A stretch of 26,542 nt of DNA from Chloroflexota bacterium (GTDB lineage: Bacteria > Chloroflexota > Dehalococcoidia > Lucifugimonadales > Lucifugimonadaceae). Shown piece by piece: positions 7,448 to 15,034 of this stretch (its first letter is position 1; every line of letters starts with the position of its first letter). The translations under genes were made by a program, and so were the position numbers. The stretch lies in the NCBI GenBank assembly GCA_030831265.1, contig JAURLM010000263.1:1-26542 (forward strand), given 5' to 3'. The notes beneath the pieces are model-generated. The model saw only the letters and a list, made by a program, of their open reading frames with translations, ran no database searches and was not told where the DNA came from.

Positions 7448-8116
7448 CTAGTGTGAGATCCTCTCAACAAGCTCGTCTCTACCAGCAACGACCAGGACAT
7501 CATCCCGGTGGAGCCGCTCATCTGAATCGGGACCAAGCGTGATGTTGTTTCCGCGCTTTATAGCGACGACTGCAACACCATATTTGTCCCGCACGCCCGC
7601 AAACCCGGCCTCTTTGAGCGTCATGTCAGAAAACCGGTCTGGGACCCTGAGTCTGCTAACACCGAATGACGGGCCCAGTTCCAGGTACTCTTCAACTTCA
7701 GGGTTGAAGAGGCTGTGTGCAACCCTTGCTCCCATCTCTGTTTCTGCATAGACAACCTTCTGGCAACCAAGTCGTTCCAGCGTGCTGCCATGTAGTTCTG
7801 ACTGCGCTCGGGCCACTACGTAAGGGAGGTTCATTGTCTGGAATAGAACGGTCACCATGATGCTGGCTTCGACGTTGGAGCCGATAGCGACGATGCCAAT
7901 GTCATAGTTGTGGACACCAAAATCCCTGAGAACGGATTCGTCAGTGGCGTTGCCCACAACCGGGTGCGTCACCTCCCCCATCATGGCCTGTACGCGGTTT
8001 TCGTCATTGTCGATAGCGATTACGGTGTGGCCAAGTTGGTACAGCGTACGAGCAATGCTGCTGCCGAAACGGCCAAGCCCCACTACGACGATGTGTCGAC
8101 TATTGGTAACTGGCAT
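7448..8116 (-). CDS. KtrA/TrkA potassium-uptake regulatory subunit (RCK_N + RCK_C)
   Basis: The 222-residue protein begins with HIVVVGLGRFGSSIARTL, the nucleotide-binding GLGRFG (13-18), and has AIDNDENRV after beta-2. RCK_C begins around residue 140 (FGVSRLRVPDRFSDMTLKEAG) and ends with DVLVVAGRDEL. This closely matches bacterial KtrA, the ring-forming gating subunit of KtrAB channels. It sits directly after the channel gene with 57 bases between them, so it is the most likely dedicated partner of that channel. The opening VGLGRFGSS is more typical of KtrA than of the copy at 5780-6445. Confidence 0.93.
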   Translation of the reverse strand: MPVTNSRHIVVVGLGRFGSSIARTLYQLGHTVIAIDNDENRVQAMMGEVTHPVVGNATDESVLRDFGVHNYDIGIVAIGSNVEASIMVTVLFQTMNLPYVVARAQSELHGSTLERLGCQKVVYAETEMGARVAHSLFNPEVEEYLELGPSFGVSRLRVPDRFSDMTLKEAGFAGVRDKYGVAVVAIKRGNNITLGPDSDERLHRDDVLVVAGRDELVERISH

Positions 8117-8173
8117 GGGTCTGTTCTATGAAGACGCGATCAAGGTGTGAAATAGATTCCGCCTGAAGCAAAG

Positions 8174-9646
8174 TCAGCCTATTCTAACCCGCTCTGTGGC
8201 GAATCGATAAGGCTCGTCAGATTCTCGCCCAACCATCAGGAGTGCAAGTGTTAGCGGCCCGAATCGGCCAAGAAACATTGCGACGACTATCACGATTCGT
8301 GCAGCTGAGTTCAGGTCTGCGGTGATACCAGTTCTTAGGCCGACGGTTCCAAACGCAGAAATCACCTCGAATAGTGCTTTCTGGAAGTCCAAGTCTGGCT
8401 GCACCGTGACCAGCGCGAGAAACAGGGCCATGAGCATTGCTGTGGCTGCCGCACCAACAACCATGGCCCTTTGAATAATAGCGGCTGGTAATTCACGGCC
8501 GAAGGCGTTTACACGTGTCTTGCCGCCCAGGGTAGCGGCGATGGTAAAAATGATCACCATGAACGTGTTGATCTTGATACCACCGGCGGTTGATGCGGAT
8601 GCGCCACCGATGACCATGAGCGTTTCAGTCGTGAACTGGTTTGCAGGCGATATCTCGTTGTAGTCAACCGTTGCAAACCCGGCGGTACGCGTCGTTGTCG
8701 AATGAAAAAAAGCATTGACAATCTTGGCTGGGACGCTTTGCTGACCAAGGGTTTCTGGGCGGCTCCACTCGGACGCAAGGAAGACTCCCATTCCAAATAT
8801 GAGTAGCGCACTTGTGCCGACGATCACAAGTTTGGTGTCCAGTCTCCAACGACGGAACTTGCGATTGGACCCGACATCCATAATCACGAAGTAACTCAAT
8901 CCACCAACGATAATCAGTGTGGCGAGAATGAGCAGGATGGGGATATCTGCCCTGAAAGGCTCCAGGCTTGCCCCGCCTACAAGTGCGTCCGGGAGAATGT
9001 CAAAGCCTGCGTTGTTGAAAGCGGATACTGAGTGGAATGCACTTTGCCAGATCGCCTCACCCAGTGAGATGTCCTTCCACAGTTGCCCGAATACGTACCA
9101 GCGCAAGAACAGCAACAATGTTCCCACAACCTGTACGGCAACTGAAAACACCACGATTTTTCGGACGAGAGACGTTATTTCACCCAGCCGGGATTCAGCC
9201 AGCCCTGCTCTCAGGAGCAGCTGGCCGCGCAGACCCAGGCGTTGGCCAATGATGAGCATTAGGAATGCGGCACCTGTCATGAACCCGAGGCCGCCAATGA
9301 AGAACAGCAGCATGATCACTGCCTGCCCGAAGAACGTCCACGCTTCGTACGTGTCGACAACTGAAAGCCCCGTTACGGCGACGGCTGATGTGGCCGTAAA
9401 AAGGGCTGTGACCAGTTGATTGAAGAAGCTGGTGTTGCCATCGATGTTCCTGGCAATCGGTAGCATGAGCAGGCCGGTGCCAATGGCGATGATGCCGATG
9501 AAGCCGTAAATGAGCACAAGAGGAGACGTTGGCCCACGAACCGAAACGGTCCGGGTCTTAACCTCAAACGATACCGGTGCTATTTCAGATGCGCGCGGCC
9601 TTCGGACGACAGCGTCACCTGGTTTTGGAGAATCTGTAGAGGGCAA
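8174..9646 (-). CDS. Potassium transporter KtrB/TrkH family
   Basis: The 490-residue inner-membrane protein is built from four membrane-pore-membrane repeats. The selectivity-filter loops are visible in order: AVAVTGLS (88-95), FNNAGFD (210-216), TRTAGFA (319-325) and FGTVGLRTG (432-440). The glycine in each loop (VTGL, NAGF, TAGF, TVGL) is retained. The length and the TTTRTAGFA loop fit KtrB, which often couples K+ to Na+, at least as well as TrkH. The start is uncertain. TTG 9646 is the first possible start after an in-frame stop two codons upstream, and no good ribosome site is visible. It heads a minus-strand run of six genes. Confidence 0.93.
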   Translation of the reverse strand: MPSTDSPKPGDAVVRRPRASEIAPVSFEVKTRTVSVRGPTSPLVLIYGFIGIIAIGTGLLMLPIARNIDGNTSFFNQLVTALFTATSAVAVTGLSVVDTYEAWTFFGQAVIMLLFFIGGLGFMTGAAFLMLIIGQRLGLRGQLLLRAGLAESRLGEITSLVRKIVVFSVAVQVVGTLLLFLRWYVFGQLWKDISLGEAIWQSAFHSVSAFNNAGFDILPDALVGGASLEPFRADIPILLILATLIIVGGLSYFVIMDVGSNRKFRRWRLDTKLVIVGTSALLIFGMGVFLASEWSRPETLGQQSVPAKIVNAFFHSTTTRTAGFATVDYNEISPANQFTTETLMVIGGASASTAGGIKINTFMVIIFTIAATLGGKTRVNAFGRELPAAIIQRAMVVGAAATAMLMALFLALVTVQPDLDFQKALFEVISAFGTVGLRTGITADLNSAARIVIVVAMFLGRFGPLTLALLMVGRESDEPYRFATERVRIG

Positions 9647-9824
9647 GTCTCAGGTGCTTCTTAATGCAATTGGACCGGGTTCGGTGAACAGTTAATGTAA
9701 CTCTGAGCGCTGGAGCGAACAGTGTAGCCCGTCAGCAATTGCACAAACGAGGTAAACATGCGAAGTTGGTCAACTGTTACCACCGCTAACCTTTCACTAT
9801 GCGCTTTATTCCACTTGGACTGAT

Positions 9825-11402
9825 ATGCAAAATACCACTCCGCTGAAAGACCTTTTTGAATTAACCGACCGATTCCTGGTTGCGGTAGAGGTTGAGACAT
9901 CCCGCGGTCTTGCGATGGAAGACGCTGCCCGCAAAGAGGGTGATTTCGCTCGTCAGCTATCGGAGTTTGAAGGTGTGGATGTGGTCGCCCTCACTGACAA
10001 TCCCGGTGGCAATCCTCACATTCGACCAGAGGTACTGGGCCAGGACCTCCTGTATCGCGGTCGTGAAGTGATCATCAACGTCTCCTGCAAGGATTACAAC
10101 AGGAACGGTGTTGAAAGTCGTCTCTGGGCGTTGGGAAGTACCGGTTTCACAAACATCCTTGCACTGTCAGGTGATTATCCGACAGAAGGCTATGCGGGAC
10201 AGGCCCAGCCGGTGTTCGACATGGATTCAGCAGGTCTGCTGAAGATGATCTCTGAAATGAACACAGGTATGCCGCTGAAAACATGGCGGTCTGTTGGTAG
10301 AGAGGCACGCCTGGCGAGCACAGGATTCTATCCGGGATGTGCTGTGAACCCGTTCAAACTCGTTGAAGGCGAACTGATGACGCAGTTCATGAAGCTTGAA
10401 CTCAAGGTCAGGACGGGGGCTAAATGGGCGGTTACTCAGATTGGATACGATGCCCGTAAATGGGATGAGCTGATTCGTTATACAAGGCTAAACGGCTTTC
10501 AGATTCCAATGCTTGGGTCAGTGTTCATCCTGACCGCACCCGCCGCTGGATTTTTCAACCGCTGGGGGATCCCTGGCGTAGCGGTGAACAATGATCTACT
10601 TGCGGTAGCTCGAAAGCAGGCAGAGTCCAAAGATCGCGGCAGGGCATTTTTCTCTGAATTGGCCGCCAAGCAGATCGCAATCCTGAAAGGTCTTGGTTAC
10701 CGGGGCGTATATCTTTCTGGTCGTCCTAGATTGCCGAGACTTTCGCGAGTATTTGAGATTGAAAAATCCTTTGCACAGGATGACTGGAAACAATTTGCAG
10801 CGGAACTCCACTATCCGCAGCCGGGCGAGTTTTATTACTTTGAGGAGGGTGAGAACCCCGGTCTTAGCTCCGACACCGTCAATCAACGCTACTTGAAGTC
10901 GCTCGAACCCGGTGAACGGCGCAAGAAGCGGCTTAGCCTGCCATTTTCGTTCCGTAGTGGAAAATTCGTCCATGACCACCTGTTCGATAGCCAATCCCGC
11001 GGTTTTAAACTCGGCCATGCTGTGTATGAGAAGCTTGAGAAATCCAAGACTCTTTCCGGCGTGGCACATACGATGGAGCAGATCGCAAAGGTTCCCGTTT
11101 ATTCATGCCAGGATTGCGGAGACTGTTCGCTACCAGATATCGCGTATCTATGTCCGGAATCACAGTGCGTGAAGAACCAGCGAAACGGGCCGTGCGGGGG
11201 TACGAAGGCCGGTTACTGCGAGGTGTTGGACAAGCAGTGCATCTGGCTGCGGGCGTATGACCGGTTGAAGCCATTGGGCCAGGAGAAGGCCATGCTTCAA
11301 CGACCAATCGTCTTCAAAGACGCGTCACTGCGCGGGACATCCGCATGGGCCAACACGTTTATGGGGCGTGACCATCACGCTCAGCCAAAACCGGAAGAGT
11401 AA
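9825..11402 (+). CDS. Methylenetetrahydrofolate reductase with fused MetV-like C-terminal cysteine domain
   Basis: The 525-residue protein begins with a flavin-dependent MetF TIM-barrel (about 1-310), with motifs FLVAVEVETSRG, ALTDNPGGN, NILALSGDYP and GVAVNND. A C-terminal extension (about 420-500) carries eight cysteines (C428, C431, C434, C443, C448, C457, C465, C472) in the pattern CQDCGDCSLPD ... NGPCGGTKAGYCE. That extension resembles MetV/MTHFR-C, the zinc- or iron-sulfur-binding partner of MetF in acetogens. The usual reaction is interconversion of methylene-H4F and methyl-H4F. The fusion hints at ferredoxin or a non-NADPH electron partner, not the E. coli-type NADH reductase. The next gene, 124 bases downstream, handles methyl-H4F, so the pair likely acts together. 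Confidence 0.9.
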   Translation: MQNTTPLKDLFELTDRFLVAVEVETSRGLAMEDAARKEGDFARQLSEFEGVDVVALTDNPGGNPHIRPEVLGQDLLYRGREVIINVSCKDYNRNGVESRLWALGSTGFTNILALSGDYPTEGYAGQAQPVFDMDSAGLLKMISEMNTGMPLKTWRSVGREARLASTGFYPGCAVNPFKLVEGELMTQFMKLELKVRTGAKWAVTQIGYDARKWDELIRYTRLNGFQIPMLGSVFILTAPAAGFFNRWGIPGVAVNNDLLAVARKQAESKDRGRAFFSELAAKQIAILKGLGYRGVYLSGRPRLPRLSRVFEIEKSFAQDDWKQFAAELHYPQPGEFYYFEEGENPGLSSDTVNQRYLKSLEPGERRKKRLSLPFSFRSGKFVHDHLFDSQSRGFKLGHAVYEKLEKSKTLSGVAHTMEQIAKVPVYSCQDCGDCSLPDIAYLCPESQCVKNQRNGPCGGTKAGYCEVLDKQCIWLRAYDRLKPLGQEKAMLQRPIVFKDASLRGTSAWANTFMGRDHHAQPKPEE

Positions 11403-11428
11403 ACCGAATTTTTTCGTAAACATGCAGA

Positions 11429-11467
11429 GCCGGTTATCCTTAGCAACTCATATTCGAGTTGTCCGGC
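11429..11467. repeat. Two-part hairpin between the C1 genes
   Basis: GCCGG (11429-11433) pairs with CCGGC (11463-11467). Inside it CAACTC (11444-11449) pairs with GAGTTG (11456-11461) around a six-base loop. There is a ten-base bulge on the 5' side and no following T-tract. It may be an RNA-stabilising or attenuating structure between the MetF-like and methyltransferase genes. The remainder of the 124-base gap shows nothing clear. Confidence 0.35.
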
Positions 11468-11526
11468 CTCACGGCTCGCTATGCGATTGAACACCGTGGC
11501 ACAGACCAGATTGCAGGAACAGATAC

Positions 11527-12567
11527 ATGAGTAGAGTTGTTGACGCCCCCGAAGACTTCGTCATCATTGGCGAAAACATTCATACGACACGGATTGTCAA
11601 GCTGGGTGGTGTCTTCCACCAGAAGTTGGATGACGGTTCTGATGCGATCAAGTACCGGGATGCGGACGGTAACCGGCTCCTGATGCGTGTACCGGGGCAT
11701 TTCACCAAGACACAGCCATATGAGCAAGGGCAACTGAAGCACTTCATGATAGCGGTCTGGAAGGGCATGAACGAAGACGCTGACGAAGCTGCTGCAGGTG
11801 TGAGTTACATCGAAAAAGAGGTGCACCGCCAGACCAAAGCTGGCGCGGCATTCCTGGATCTGAACGTGGATGAATTCTCTTACCGTCTTCCAGAACAAAT
11901 CGCAGCTATGAAATGGCTGGTTGGGCACGTTCAGAAAATCGCAACAGTGCCACCGAGTATTGATTCTTCGAAATCAGAGATTATCGAAGCCGGGTTCGAG
12001 GCTTACGATGGTTCTGCGGGGCGTCCTATGCTGAACTCTGTTGCATTGGAGCGTATCGACGCACTGGATCTTGTGCTGGAACACTCGGCACGGGTGGTAG
12101 TAACCGCGGCCAAAGAAGACGGTATGCCGGAGAATGAGCACCAGCGCCTTGAGAATGTTGGACGGATTGTTGAAGCTGCCCTGTCGAAAGGAATTGCGCT
12201 AAGCGATATCTTCGTTGACCCGTTGTTCTTCCCGATTTCGGTTTCAGGTGAATACGGGCCTCATGGTTTGAACGCTATTCGCATGATTCGGGAAGAGTTT
12301 GGCCCGGAGATTCACATCACCGGCGGCATGAGCAACGTCTCGTTTGGCTTGCCAAACAGAAAACTGGTGAATGAGGTATTTGTTCGATTGGCAATCGACT
12401 ACGGTGCTGATAGCGGCATAGTCGACCCGATACACCTCGACGTGCAGAAGATTCTTGACATGGATATGAGTACGAAGCCCGTTCAGTTCGCTACTGAGAT
12501 GTTGATGGGCAATGACGACTTCTGCATGAACTACATCGGTGCGTTCAGGTCTGGTGATCTGGGTTAG
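11527..12567 (+). CDS. Pterin-binding methyltransferase (dihydropteroate synthase-like; AcsE/MtgA/MetH-pterin family)
   Basis: The 346-residue TIM-barrel contains the pterin-pocket elements of methyl-H4F:corrinoid methyltransferases: DLNVDEF (111-117), SIDSSKSEIIEAG (144-156), MLNSVALE (168-175), DPLFFPISV (231-239) and GGMSNVSFGLPNR (266-278). Family enzymes move a methyl group between tetrahydrofolate and a cobalamin protein, as in the Wood-Ljungdahl pathway, glycine-betaine demethylation and methionine synthase. An insertion at about residues 25-80 (GVFHQKLDD ... VPGHFTKTQPYEQG) separates the IGENIHTTR start from the barrel and is absent from AcsE. AGGA sits eight bases before the ATG. No corrinoid protein gene is adjacent, so its partner must be encoded elsewhere. 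A true dihydropteroate synthase role is unlikely given the GGMSNVSFGLP motif and the MetF neighbour. Confidence 0.85.
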   Translation: MSRVVDAPEDFVIIGENIHTTRIVKLGGVFHQKLDDGSDAIKYRDADGNRLLMRVPGHFTKTQPYEQGQLKHFMIAVWKGMNEDADEAAAGVSYIEKEVHRQTKAGAAFLDLNVDEFSYRLPEQIAAMKWLVGHVQKIATVPPSIDSSKSEIIEAGFEAYDGSAGRPMLNSVALERIDALDLVLEHSARVVVTAAKEDGMPENEHQRLENVGRIVEAALSKGIALSDIFVDPLFFPISVSGEYGPHGLNAIRMIREEFGPEIHITGGMSNVSFGLPNRKLVNEVFVRLAIDYGADSGIVDPIHLDVQKILDMDMSTKPVQFATEMLMGNDDFCMNYIGAFRSGDLG

Positions 12568-13082
12568 CGTGCGGGGGCAACCTGAGGCAGGTTGTCTACG
12601 AGTGCTTCACAGCTCGAAATATCTAGTTCGCATAGCAAGATAGCGTTTCCAGCGACTATGTATGCGTTATAAGCGCTGAATGAGCCACCGCTCACGTCCA
12701 GCAGCAACCCGCCGCGTGAGCGTTTGACGTTTTCCATGATGGCAGTTTCAGCGACCGGTGCACCCAGTTGCAAGGCATCTGCGTGGCTGGCATAGAAGCG
12801 AATTTCTATGTCTTTCTGGTCGAAGAAGCCGTACCAGATTTCCTGAGCGTCCGGCACCGTCTCGGTTGAGTACTGCTTGGATTTCTTCCATCCCGCCGCC
12901 GTAAATGAGTCTGGCGTAAATGTTTCACCAGGACGGATTGTGCGAGTCTCGACAGCGATGTCCTCGCCATCGTCAGGGGCACTTGTAGATGGAGTTGTCG
13001 CCGTAGAACTACTGGAACTGCATGCCGCTCCGGCTACAAGAACCAGCAGTAGTGTCATGCGAGCCAGTTTGTTTCGAATCAT
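12564..13082 (-). CDS. Putative lipoprotein of unknown function
   Basis: The 172-residue protein has a short basic N-terminus, a hydrophobic stretch (about 9-20, MTLLLVLVAGAA) and C21, consistent with a lipoprotein signal peptide. The residues before the Cys (GAA) are a loose lipobox match. A Ser/Thr-rich linker (about 22-42) follows, then a roughly 125-residue mixed alpha/beta domain containing two more cysteines (LCELDISSCEAL). I recognise no family. The gene converges with the methyltransferase and their stop codons overlap by four bases. Confidence 0.75.
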   Translation of the reverse strand: MIRNKLARMTLLLVLVAGAACSSSSSTATTPSTSAPDDGEDIAVETRTIRPGETFTPDSFTAAGWKKSKQYSTETVPDAQEIWYGFFDQKDIEIRFYASHADALQLGAPVAETAIMENVKRSRGGLLLDVSGGSFSAYNAYIVAGNAILLCELDISSCEALVDNLPQVAPAR

Positions 13083-13105
13083 TTCGCAGAAGCCGCGTGC
13101 TGTAA

Positions 13106-13146
13106 GTGACCAAATTCCAGAATTCGACCAGAATTCGAATGGTCAC
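13106..13146. repeat. Tandem 11-bp repeat nested within an inverted repeat
   Basis: CCAGAATTCGA occurs twice head-to-tail without a gap (13117-13127 and 13128-13138). It is flanked by GTGACCA (13106-13112) and its inverted copy TGGTCAC (13140-13146). It lies in the 124-base gap upstream of the lipoprotein starting at 13082 and downstream of the one ending at 13207. It looks like a regulator binding site or hairpin. The rest of this gap holds no recognised signal. Confidence 0.6.
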
Positions 13147-13206
13147 CGGATGCTAAATGCGTTCGATGACGATTGCAATCACGAGGAAGCGGTTAACCCT
13201 TTCACG

Positions 13207-13653
13207 CTAGCGTGGGAACAACGACGTGATGATGATCTCGTTGGATGGTGGTGACTGTGCGTAACAGTTCCATGCTCGCACAGTGTAGGAATACTCCAGC
13301 CCGGGTGTTGGTTTTTGACCCTCGAAGATGCCGCGGTCGTCAATGATGACTGTGCCACCTATCTCCTTACCCAGGGGAAGCGTCTTCCTGTCCGGGGCTG
13401 GCTTGTCAGTTCCAACCACCACGACCCGGTTGTTCTTGGTGATATAGGTTCTCTCCAGAGTGAACCATTGCTCGTTATCGGATTGATCGATGATCTTTGC
13501 CGTGACCACGAGTGAGTCTGGATCCTGCACGACTTCCAGCAGTGTTGGTACTGCTGCCCGTGAATTTGTAGGGCATTCGTCAGACTGCCAGAAGCATGCC
13601 ATAGACGCCAAAGGGAGGAGGAGCAAGAACAGGAGAATGGGGCTGATTTTCAA
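13207..13653 (-). CDS. Secreted or lipidated small protein with fibronectin III-like features
   Basis: The 148-residue protein has a signal peptide (about 1-19, ILLFLLLLPLASMA) followed by C20, so it may be lipidated although the -3 residue is atypical. The mature part is beta-rich. Its end (GLEYSYTVRAWNCYAQSPPSNEIII) strongly resembles the last strands of a fibronectin type III domain, where Y-x-Y-x-V-x-A followed by S-x-P-S is typical. The cysteines in the mature part (DECPT and WNCYA) could form a disulfide. No enzymatic motif is visible. The 231-base gap between this gene and the divergent BrkB gene holds a TACAAT (13830-13835) that could be a -10 box for BrkB, without a clear -35. Confidence 0.7.
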   Translation of the reverse strand: MKISPILLFLLLLPLASMACFWQSDECPTNSRAAVPTLLEVVQDPDSLVVTAKIIDQSDNEQWFTLERTYITKNNRVVVVGTDKPAPDRKTLPLGKEIGGTVIIDDRGIFEGQKPTPGLEYSYTVRAWNCYAQSPPSNEIIITSLFPR

Positions 13654-13884
13654 TGGAGATATAGCGTTCTGTATTCAGGTTTATCAATGCGGACGTACAA
13701 GCATACGACGATTTATTCGTTGCTGAAGCCTGACTGTGCCCTGACGTTACAGGGTTGAGAATAGCAGGGTGCATACCGGGGTCAATCTGCGTGAAAACCG
13801 TCTTTCGCAGTACCTGTATTGAGGAGAGTTACAATGTGACGCTATCGGTGGAATAACATCGGCGGGGAAACCCGGTAACTGGAT

Positions 13885-14925
13885 ATGTTGAAACTGTTCC
13901 AAAAAACTCAGGCGATCTGGTTGATCCAGGGGCCTGTCTGGTTCGTTAAGTTCGTGACCAGCAACTTTAACGAGTTCCTGGACAAGAACGGGCCGTACAT
14001 GTCCGCAGCCATCGCGTTCTACGCGTTTTTCACGCTGTTTCCACTGTCACTGGCGCTCATCACGATTTTCTCGTTCTTCCTTGGAATCAAGGATTTCGAG
14101 GATAGCCTGATTACCGGTCTTGAAACCCAAATCCCCGTGCTTGCGGAGCAGGGTGATGAATTCCTTTCAAACTTCTTCCAGAGTTTGCGTGCTGGCCGTG
14201 GTGTGACCAGTGCCGTTGCGGTGCTGGGACTGATCTTCGCGTCGAAGGCTGTTTTTAGTTCTATTCGCAAGAGCGTAAACACGATCTGGGGCATCTCCAA
14301 GACGAGGCCGTTCCTAATCGAACAGGCCATGGACTTCGCTTTGCTCGTTGGTGCGTCACTGCTGCTGATCATCTCATTCTCGATCACCACGATTTTCGGT
14401 TTCTTTCAGGAAGTCTCGACCATCGTCGCTCCGAACACTCCGGTCTCCGGGACAGCACTCTGGGCACAGATCGCTCGCCTCAGCCCACCGCTGCTTTCGT
14501 TCCTGGTTTTCTTGATTATTTACTGGTGGCTGCCTAACACGAAACTACGTTTCAAAGAGGTATTCCCTACTGCGTTGCTGGGAGCGGCAGCGTTCGAGAT
14601 TTCAAAAGCGGTGTTCATTCTCTATATCCGTAACGCTGCCGGGCTGGCGAACGGTATCTACGGCGGTGTCAGTGCCATCATCGTGCTGATGGTGTTCGTT
14701 TACGTATCGGCGATCATCATGCTTGTAGGTGCACAGATCACGTCTCGGTGGGCGTTCTATCTTGCGACGCGTGAGCAGGAGAAGCAGAATGAAGAGTTGT
14801 CTCTCAATCTTGCCCGTATCCGTTCGAAGCCTTCGCTTCCTGGCTTGCCGCTGCCAATCCCCACAGGCGCGGCTGTTAATCCCCACTGGCCCGCAGGTGC
14901 AGAAGGCCCAGCGTTTCGAAGATAG
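13885..14925 (+). CDS. YihY/BrkB family membrane protein
   Basis: The 346-residue integral membrane protein has the diagnostic early motif GPYMSAAIAFYAFFTLFPLSLALI (about 33-56). Further hydrophobic segments lie near 108-125, 150-175, 200-215, 230-250 and 265-288, giving about six helices. Conserved family stretches are SVNTIWG (131-137), YWWLPNT (212-218) and NGIYGGVSAIIVLMVFVYVSA (about 252-273). The hydrophilic C-terminus after about 295 is unconserved. The family was once called ribonuclease BN in error and its function is not firmly established; transport or envelope roles have been proposed. ATG 13885 lacks a strong ribosome site. Confidence 0.92.
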   Translation: MLKLFQKTQAIWLIQGPVWFVKFVTSNFNEFLDKNGPYMSAAIAFYAFFTLFPLSLALITIFSFFLGIKDFEDSLITGLETQIPVLAEQGDEFLSNFFQSLRAGRGVTSAVAVLGLIFASKAVFSSIRKSVNTIWGISKTRPFLIEQAMDFALLVGASLLLIISFSITTIFGFFQEVSTIVAPNTPVSGTALWAQIARLSPPLLSFLVFLIIYWWLPNTKLRFKEVFPTALLGAAAFEISKAVFILYIRNAAGLANGIYGGVSAIIVLMVFVYVSAIIMLVGAQITSRWAFYLATREQEKQNEELSLNLARIRSKPSLPGLPLPIPTGAAVNPHWPAGAEGPAFRR

Positions 14926-15034
14926 TCGCGCTCTGCCGAGTGACCTATGTGGGACAGCCGTCCTGCAACTGCGTTGAGTCTCGCTGGTTCAACCTCGCTT
15001 TGGGCGTTTCAATGGTTATGTACGTGTTTACGCG

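Noticed and set aside
13742..13757. CCCTGACGTTACAGGG hairpin in the gap before the BrkB gene.
   Set aside because: The stem is only five base pairs, with no T-tract and no clear relation to a promoter; not enough to call a feature.
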